Assembly (NCBI GenBank): GCA_002409145.1
Contig: DHUL01000053.1
Location: 6,334 to 16,834 of the forward strand
Reading direction: 5' to 3'
DNA from: Bacteroidales bacterium UBA5235
Lineage (GTDB): Bacteria; Bacteroidota; Bacteroidia; Bacteroidales; VadinHA17
Length of the DNA: 10,501 nucleotides
Positions 1-6,300 of this stretch are shown in pieces. The notes below the pieces were generated by a model. The model was not told where the DNA came from and made no database searches. It saw only the letters and a list, made by a program, of their open reading frames with translations. How positions within the stretch are numbered: position 1 is the stretch's first letter; every line of letters starts with the position of its first letter. Position numbers and translations under genes: made by a program.

Positions 1-35
1 GACTGCAAGACCGCAAGACCGCAAGACCGCAAGAC
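1..35. repeat. 8-bp tandem repeat (GCAAGACC)n
   Basis: Seen directly: a partial unit (GACT) is followed by GCAAGACC at 5-12, 13-20 and 21-28 and GCAAGAC at 29-35. The array may continue upstream of the window. It stops two bases before the first promoter box of dnaG, so it occupies the place where a -33 element would be expected. The same unit in the same orientation recurs at 10452-10501, inside pbpC. No function is evident. Confidence 0.9.
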
Positions 36-37
36 AA

Positions 38-54
38 TACTTTTGCTAACTTTG
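38..54 (+). promoter_or_regulatory. Bacteroidota-type promoter(s) for dnaG
   Basis: Two exact matches to the Bacteroidota -7 consensus TAnnTTTG lie in tandem: TACTTTTG at 38-45 and TAACTTTG at 47-54. The second would place transcription start at or within a few bases of the ATG at 61, giving a leaderless or very short leader; the first would start about 9 nt earlier. No TTTG -33 element is visible, because that position is filled by the 8-bp repeat. Box recognition follows the known consensus; use of either box is inferred. Confidence 0.6.
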
Positions 55-60
55 GGTTCA

Positions 61-2037
61 ATGATCGACCACTCCACCATAGAACGAATCTTCGACGCGG
101 CGCAGATAACTGACGTCGTTTCCGAGTTCGTTTCGCTAAAGCGAAGAGGGGTTAATCTGCTGGGTCTCTGTCCGTTTCATAACGAGAAGACGCCTTCTTT
201 CACCGTTTCGCCCGCCAAGGGCATATTCAAGTGCTTCGGCTGCGGCAAGGGTGGCAATGCCGTCAACTTCATCATGGAACACGAGCACCTCTCCTACCCC
301 GAGGCGCTCCGCTGGCTCGCGAAGAAATACCACATCGAGATAGAGGAGAAGGAGGTCACCCCAGAAGAGCTCGCCAAACAGAATGAACGCGAGAGCATGC
401 TTGTGGTCACCCAGTACGCCGCCCGCCAGTTCACTGAGAACCTCTTCCACGGCCACGAGGGTATGGCCCTCGGTCTCTCCTACTTCCGCGAACGGGGCTT
501 CGCTGACGCCGTCCTCCACAAATTCGAGGTAGGGTACTGTAATGAACGGCGCGACGATTTCACCAAAAAAGCCATCGCCGCAGGCTACAAGAGTGAGTAC
601 CTCGTCTCCAGCGGCCTCTCCATCGATAGGGAGGGATATATGTTCGACCGCTTCGCGGGACGAATCATGTTCCCGATCCATTCCCTGTCAGGGCAGGTTT
701 TGGGCTTCGGCGGCCGTATCATCAAGACCGACCCGAAGGCAGCCAAGTACGTCAACACTCCCGAGACCGAGATCTATCACAAGAGCCGCATCGTCTACGG
801 CATCTTCCAGGCACGACAGGCAATCATTAAAGAAGACCGCTGCTACCTCGTTGAGGGTTATACCGACGTGCTCTCGATGCATGAGTCGGGTGTGGAGAAC
901 GTGGTAGCCTCCTCCGGCACCGCCCTGACACAGGAGCAGATACGCCTCATCAAGCGGTTCACACCCAACATCACCATGCTGTACGACGGTGACCCGGCCG
1001 GCATCAAAGCCTCGCTGCGCGGCACTGACATGGTACTCGAGGAGGGCATGAACGTACGCATAGTCATGCTGCCTGACGGCGAAGACCCGGACTCGTACTC
1101 CAAAAAGGTCTCTGACGAGGAATTCAGGCACTATCTGATGGAGAACGAGACTGACTTCATCAGGTTCAAAACCAGGCTGTTGCTTGACGAGGCGCAGAAC
1201 GATCCCGTCAGGCGTGCCAACCTTGTCCGCGAGGTTGTACGCTCTATAGCCGTCATCCCAGATCAGATCACCCGTACGGTCTACGTGAAGGAGTGCAGCA
1301 CACAGCTAGGCATGCCTGAGGAAGTGGTGCTCGACGAGGTGATGAAGCTGAGAAAGCAGCCAAGCTTCCAAAACCGCAATGCATGGCCCGGGCAGGAGAC
1401 AGCAACCGGCAACCTGGCCGATATGCAGGCATCTGCAGGGACCACGACCGTTTCGCTGGCGCAGCGGCAGAAGAAACTGCAGGAAACCTGCTACTGGTCA
1501 GAGAGGGCTGTCATCCGCATGCTCATACGGTACGGGTCAGAAGTGCTCACCCGCCAAACAAACAAGGAGACAGGCACAGAAACCATCACCACGGTGGCTG
1601 ACTATATTATATCTGAAATAAATGAAGACGGACTGACATTTGATGATCCCGTCTTCGCCGCGATGTATGATGAGATCACCTTCTCCGCCAGCCAGGGGCT
1701 CATCCCCGGCGACAGGAACTTTGTGCATCATGCCAATCCCGCTATCAGTGCCGTCACCGTCGACATGCTGACTGAAAAAGACACCCTCAGCCTGATATGG
1801 GGAAAGCACGGAGCTTATGTAGAGACCGAAGAGATGAAGATCAAGGAGATTGTTCCCGATTCGGTCCTCAAGTTCAAGGGTGACAAGATAAAGATGATGC
1901 AGAAGGAGATACGCAAAGCGATTGCGGAGGCAGGTGATGATGACGAGAAGATCTCAGCGTTGCAGCAGCAGTACAAGGCGATGACCTCGCTGCAAAAAAA
2001 GATCTCCGCCGGTCTGGGCGGGAGGCTGATAATCTGA
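61..2037 (+). CDS. dnaG: DNA primase DnaG
   Basis: Synthesises the short RNA primers for Okazaki fragments and works with the replicative helicase DnaB. The 658-aa protein starts MIDHSTIERIFDAAQITDVV, a typical Bacteroidota DnaG N-terminus. Domains in order: CHC2 zinc finger with Cys37, His40, Cys58 and Cys61; the primase catalytic-core N-terminal part with DRFAGRIMFP at 196-205 and GFGGR at 215-219; the TOPRIM fold with EGYTD (Glu265), DGDPAG (Asp309, Asp311) and DGEDPD (339-344), which supply the metal-binding acidic residues; then a divergent C-terminal region expected to bind DnaB. All key residues are present, so the gene looks functional. I chose ATG 61 over an in-frame TTG at 43 because the family normally begins at MID and a promoter box overlaps 47-54. 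It ends with TGA and has no clear terminator. The next gene has its own weak promoter after 272 bp of repeat-rich spacer. Confidence 0.97.
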   Translation: MIDHSTIERIFDAAQITDVVSEFVSLKRRGVNLLGLCPFHNEKTPSFTVSPAKGIFKCFGCGKGGNAVNFIMEHEHLSYPEALRWLAKKYHIEIEEKEVTPEELAKQNERESMLVVTQYAARQFTENLFHGHEGMALGLSYFRERGFADAVLHKFEVGYCNERRDDFTKKAIAAGYKSEYLVSSGLSIDREGYMFDRFAGRIMFPIHSLSGQVLGFGGRIIKTDPKAAKYVNTPETEIYHKSRIVYGIFQARQAIIKEDRCYLVEGYTDVLSMHESGVENVVASSGTALTQEQIRLIKRFTPNITMLYDGDPAGIKASLRGTDMVLEEGMNVRIVMLPDGEDPDSYSKKVSDEEFRHYLMENETDFIRFKTRLLLDEAQNDPVRRANLVREVVRSIAVIPDQITRTVYVKECSTQLGMPEEVVLDEVMKLRKQPSFQNRNAWPGQETATGNLADMQASAGTTTVSLAQRQKKLQETCYWSERAVIRMLIRYGSEVLTRQTNKETGTETITTVADYIISEINEDGLTFDDPVFAAMYDEITFSASQGLIPGDRNFVHHANPAISAVTVDMLTEKDTLSLIWGKHGAYVETEEMKIKEIVPDSVLKFKGDKIKMMQKEIRKAIAEAGDDDEKISALQQQYKAMTSLQKKISAGLGGRLII

Positions 2038-2118
2038 TTTGAGAATTGCAATTTGTGATTTGCGAGTGTGTTCGTCAGCCGGCGGATCAAACCACCAATG
2101 ATTCCCCTTCATTCTGGC

Positions 2119-2129
2119 TTCCTGCGGAA
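2119..2129. repeat. Small inverted repeat in dnaG-lipoprotein spacer
   Basis: TTCC-TGC-GGAA forms a perfect 4-bp stem with a 3-nt loop, within a stretch reading CTTCCTGCGGAAATGAC. It is too short and lacks a T run, so I do not call it a terminator. Nearby, AATTGCAATT at 2044-2053 is a perfect 10-bp palindrome seven bases after the dnaG stop. Both may be remnants of dispersed intergenic repeats; no function is supported. Confidence 0.4.
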
Positions 2130-2174
2130 ATGACTCTCAGGGTTATTTCTTTCTGCCCGCACCTCTCCTGCAAA

Positions 2175-2265
2175 TTGCTTCTTGCCTTTTACCTATTGCC
2201 TTCTGCCTCTTACCTCCTGCCTCCTGCCTTTTGCCTCTTGCCTATTGCCTAATGCCTCTCACCTT
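2175..2265. repeat. 13-unit degenerate heptamer tandem array
   Basis: Thirteen uninterrupted 7-bp units with consensus YTGCCTN, e.g. TTGCCTT at 2182 and 2196, CTGCCTC at 2203 and 2217, TTGCCTA at 2238 and 2245. Units vary mainly at positions 1, 3 and 7 while the ..CCT core is nearly constant. Read on the - strand the unit is GGCARNN, the same family as the heptamers inside pbpC at 10381-10422. The array makes one strand C+T-rich and fills about a third of the 272-bp spacer 2038-2309. Short open frames across this spacer are products of the repeat, with no recognisable protein. Confidence 0.9.
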
Positions 2266-2283
2266 TTATATCATGTTTTTTCC

Positions 2284-2291
2284 TAACTTGG
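2284..2291 (+). promoter_or_regulatory. Possible -7 promoter box for lipoprotein gene
   Basis: TAACTTGG matches the Bacteroidota -7 consensus TAnnTTTG with one mismatch and lies 18 bp before the ATG at 2310. A T-rich stretch around 2264-2280 could supply a degenerate -33 element. The placement is right for initiation of the 2310 gene, but the match is imperfect. Confidence 0.4.
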
Positions 2292-2309
2292 TGCAAATTT
2301 CTGCATACA

Positions 2310-3212
2310 ATGAGACATTTCCTGACTGTGACTATTGCTGCGTGCGTCGTGATACTGGTCACCGCATCATGCAACAGGACAGACAAGGGCAACAAAGCGC
2401 CGGCGGCGATCTTTTCAACATACATACCGGAATCGCCGGGTGACACCACACGAATAAGAGAGATCTACTACGGTCTCATGACACCGGTGGAGGTATGCAA
2501 CATCTTCGAGAGACTGGACATCCACTTCAATGACACAATTATCCTGCCTCCCGAGAACCGTGACCTCTACATGAGCAGCAACAAGGCGGCAATGAACATG
2601 GGCGTATACGGGGTTGACATGGGCTATGTCAAGCTCTTCGGTGTCAACAGGCAGACAATGAGCTATTTCAACACCCTGAAGACCCTCAGCCAACGTCTCA
2701 ACATGCCCGACTCATACATCTCTGATGCTGTAAAAAGCATGGATCCGGAGATGAGCAATCCAGATTCGGTAACCCGGCTGATGAACGTTGTTTACGCCAG
2801 GATGGAAAAACACCTCCGCCAGGAAGGCAACGAAGGCACCCTCGGACTGATGCTTATGGGAGGTTGGATAGAAGCCATGTACCTCGCCACACAGCTGGCC
2901 TATGACCCTGTCAATCCTGATCCTCAGGTGGTGGGCAAAATCGCCGAACAGAAATACTCGCTGGTCTCCCTGCTGAGCTTCATGAAAAACTATTACAGTG
3001 ACCCGATGGTCGTTTTTTACACCAAGAAACTAAAGTATCTCAATCGTTGGTTTGACACGTTCGATATTTATTATCGGCCCGGAGACATTACTGTTGACAC
3101 CCTGCGGCAGGTAATCACCACCAGGGGTACGGAGATGACTGTCAATGTGGGGACACTGAATGAGATACGTGATTATGTAGCGAAACTCAGGGCTGAGATC
3201 ACTGCTGTCTGA
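2310..3212 (+). CDS. Uncharacterised Bacteroidota lipoprotein (300 aa)
   Basis: I do not recognise a named family. Residues 1-20 form a lipoprotein signal peptide with a hydrophobic core (about 4-17) and a relaxed lipobox TASC, so Cys21 is the likely lipidated residue. The mature protein begins CNRTDKGNK and has no acidic cluster after the cysteine, so it probably faces the periplasm rather than the cell surface; that is inference. The rest is hydrophilic and apparently mostly helical. A glycine- and methionine-rich hydrophobic stretch, LGLMLMGGWIEAMYLAT, lies at 178-194; it is too polar to be a confident membrane span. No catalytic motif is visible. Start: the ATG at 2310 is the only one giving a signal peptide. 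It lies 138 bp upstream of the macroglobulin gene on the same strand and could share its transcript. A helper or envelope-stress role would be a guess. Confidence 0.8.
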   Translation: MRHFLTVTIAACVVILVTASCNRTDKGNKAPAAIFSTYIPESPGDTTRIREIYYGLMTPVEVCNIFERLDIHFNDTIILPPENRDLYMSSNKAAMNMGVYGVDMGYVKLFGVNRQTMSYFNTLKTLSQRLNMPDSYISDAVKSMDPEMSNPDSVTRLMNVVYARMEKHLRQEGNEGTLGLMLMGGWIEAMYLATQLAYDPVNPDPQVVGKIAEQKYSLVSLLSFMKNYYSDPMVVFYTKKLKYLNRWFDTFDIYYRPGDITVDTLRQVITTRGTEMTVNVGTLNEIRDYVAKLRAEITAV

Positions 3213-3214
3213 AC

Positions 3215-3317
3215 GAACCCGGTCCGGGCCCTGACAGAATGAATGAACCTGTGCCGGGCCACAGCCTCAGTGATCAGCCGGAGCCAAATCAAGGATTAAA
3301 ACATGAACCTGTACGGG
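3215..3317. repeat. GC-rich imperfect repeats spaced in multiples of 30 bp
   Basis: GAACCCGGTCCGGGCC at 3215-3230, GAACCTGTGCCGGGCC at 3245-3260 and GAACCTGTACGGG at 3305-3317 are related, with starts 30 and 60 bp apart. A weaker match (GATCAGCCGGAGCC, 3272-3285) lies near the missing 30-bp position. They fill the 138-bp spacer between the lipoprotein and macroglobulin genes. They could be a decayed 30-bp tandem repeat or binding sites; nothing in the sequence decides. I see no TAnnTTTG promoter here. Confidence 0.5.
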
Positions 3318-3350
3318 AATATTTCTGAAAGAACCTAAAAAACTGATATC

Positions 3351-6300
3351 ATGAACCGTCATCTTCTCCTGGTCACGGCTGTTGTCGCCGTAGTTTTAAT
3401 ATCCTGCGGGCAGGGAAAGAAAGAGTCCGGCGCCAGTGGCTCCGGGGCCGTCTCTCCTGCTGTCACCGTCATTGACAAGGGATTCAGCAAATTCATCTCC
3501 GCCTACACCTCGGGCATCGTCCCGGTGACAGGCACGATCCAGGTGGTCTTCACACCGGAGTTTGCAGCCACCGTTGACCGTACCCGCACACAGGGGCTCT
3601 TCTCATTCACACCTTCACTGAAAGGTTCGGCGGAGTGGGCCGATGATATCACGCTGGTATTCAAGCCATCAAAACCACTCTCACCGGGCACCGCCTACCA
3701 GGGCACACTTGACATGAGCAAGATGGCCAGAGTGGAGGAGCGCTTCCGCTTCTTCCCCCTGACATTCCGTACTGTGGAGAAGAACTTCACCGTCACCCTC
3801 AACCCGGTAACGGTTGACCTTCCTGACGGGAACACCTATACCCTTACCGGCATCCTTGTCACTTCAGACCAGGTAGAGAACGCCGAGGTGGAGAAGTACC
3901 TCACCGCCAGCGTCGGGAGGCGCGATCAGAAGATCTCCTGGGATCACACAGCCACGAATGTCCACTCATTTTCGATTGAAAAGATAAGCAGGGCGAAAGA
4001 AGAGACGGAGCTAACCGTAGCCTGGAACGGTAACGCTTATGGTATTAAGTCGAAAGGCGAAATGGGTGTATCAATTCCTGCCGAGGGTGTGTTCGCCGTC
4101 ACCGACGTGAAAATCAATGCCGGCGGGAGCAAAAGCATCGAGATATTCTTTTCCGACCTTATCGACGCCTCCGGTGAGCTCGACGGGGTGGTGACCGCCA
4201 ATCCTTCATTTCCCCTCACCATAAGCGCCGAAGCCAACAGGCTCCTGGTGATACCCGGTGAAAATGTTAGCGGCGTCGTTGAACTGACCGTTGACGGTTC
4301 TCTTCGCAACACCCGCGGTGAACGGCTCGGCGAGGCGGTAAAGCGCAGTATCAACTTCACTCCGGTGGAACCGGGAATAAAATCAGCCGGCAGGGGCGTC
4401 ATCATGCCCTCGTCCGGAGAAATTATCTTCCCCTTCATGGCCGCCAACCTCAGCGCCGTGGACCTCACCATCATAAAGATATTTGAAAACAACCTCCCGT
4501 ACTTCCTCCAGCAGAACAACATGGGTGAGGCCAACTACTACGAAAACAGCATCAGGCAGTTCGGAAGACCGGTCTACCGCGGCAGGGTCGACCTCACAGG
4601 CAGTGCAGGCTTCGATCCAAACAACTACAATCTCTTTACTATCGACCTTGCCAACTACATCGAGCCGGAACAGGGCATTCTGTACCGCATTGAGCTCGGT
4701 ATGCGTCCCTCGTACTCACTCTATCCCTGTACGGGCGAACGCAAACAGTCGAAATACGAGGAGATGCTCGAAATGGCTGACAACGACCGCCGCTGGGAGG
4801 GCTCTGACGACTATTACTCCTTCTCGGAGGAAGGCCTGTTCTATGAGTACGCATATAACTGGAGGGAATATTCAAACCCTTGCAGCGATGCATTTTACAG
4901 CCCCAATAAGAAACTGGTGAGGAATATACTGGCTTCCGACCTGGGAATAATTGCCAAGAGTGGTCCTGATAACAACCTGCGTGTTTTTGTTCGTGACCTT
5001 CGTTCTGCTGAGCCCGTAGAAGCTTCATCTATCGAGGTGTATGACTTCCAGAACCAGCTGATGGGTTCAGCCACCACTGACAGGAGCGGTATGGCCGCAA
5101 TACCATGCGCCAGAAAACCATTCCTGGTGATAGCACGAAAGGACAATAACCGCAACTACCTCTCGCTTCTGGATGGCAATGCGCTTTCAATGAGCTCGTT
5201 CGATGTCTCAGGTGAGTCGCCCCAGGATGGCATCAAAGCTTTCATGTTTACCGAGCGGGACGTACGCAGGCCGGGCGACTCAATCTATGTCGGCGTCATA
5301 GTACGCGATCTTGGCAAGGGACTGCCGACAGGTCACCCGGTGCACTTCGAGCTTTACAACAGTAAGGGTCAGCGCATCGATGACCAGGTCAACACCCTTA
5401 ATGACAAGGGCTTCCTCGCCTTTACAACCGTAACGGCTGACGATGCCGAAACCGGTAACTACCGCGCACAGGTGAGGATAGGCGCAGCCACTTTCACAAA
5501 GATCATCAAGGTGGAGACAGTCAAGCCCAACAGGCTGAAGATCAAACTTGAATTCCCTGATGCCGTGGCCGGCGGAGACGACAACTCCATCAGCGGCAGC
5601 ATGAAGGTCGCATGGCTCAATGGCTCAGCGGCCCGCGACATGAAATCGACAGTTGAGATGCTCCTGAAACCTGTCAAAACCTCCTTCGACAGATACCGCC
5701 AGTATAACTTCGATGATCCTGCTGCCCAGTTTTACTTCGAGAGCCAGACCATCTTCGACGGCAACATAAACAGCTCCGGCGAAGCCTCCGTCTCCTTCTC
5801 TCCTGATGAGCAACTGCAGGCTCCGGGTATGCTCAACGCAATATTCACCACAAAGGTCTTTGAGAAGGGCGGCGATGCCAGCATTACGCAGACCGTAGTT
5901 CCATACGCCCCGTATCCCGCCTTCGTCGGGATGAATATTCCCGCGCTGGGAGCCACAGGACGCATAATATATACTGACCGTCCCAACGAAGTCAGGGTCG
6001 TGACCCTCGACAAGAACGGCAAACCGGTCCGCAGCGAGGTGGAGATCAACGTTTACAAGCTCGACTACCGCTGGTGGTGGGAATCTGATGATGAATATTT
6101 CGGCTCTTACATATCCGGCGAAAGAAATAACAACGTTTTTTCCGAGACAATCACCACAACCGGCGGTGAGGGCAAGACCTCGTTCAGTGTCGGCAGGGAG
6201 AACTGGGGTCGTTACCTGGTAAGGGCAACTCTCCCCTCGGGGCATTCTACCGGTATTATCGTACTGGTTGACTGGCCGTGGGATTACGGCATGAAGCCCG

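Noticed and set aside
43..60. TTG at 43 as the dnaG start, adding six residues
   Set aside because: The family starts at MID, ATG at 61 fits this, and a promoter box (47-54) overlaps the extension.
2175..2265. CRISPR array
   Set aside because: Units are 7 bp with no spacers; this is a simple tandem repeat. No cas gene is nearby.
2046..2443. Two short + strand open frames across the dnaG-lipoprotein spacer
   Set aside because: Their translations are the heptamer array (runs of Leu-Pro-type repeats) or an out-of-frame reading of the lipoprotein start; no family resemblance.
3217..3230. CCCGGTCCGGG as a terminator hairpin after the lipoprotein gene
   Set aside because: The palindrome leaves a one-base loop and no T run follows; it is better explained as one of the spaced repeats.
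3303..3338. 11-codon mini-ORF (MNLYGNISERT) just before the macroglobulin gene as a leader peptide
   Set aside because: It overlaps a repeat motif, has no ribosome-binding or attenuator structure, and is short enough to be chance.
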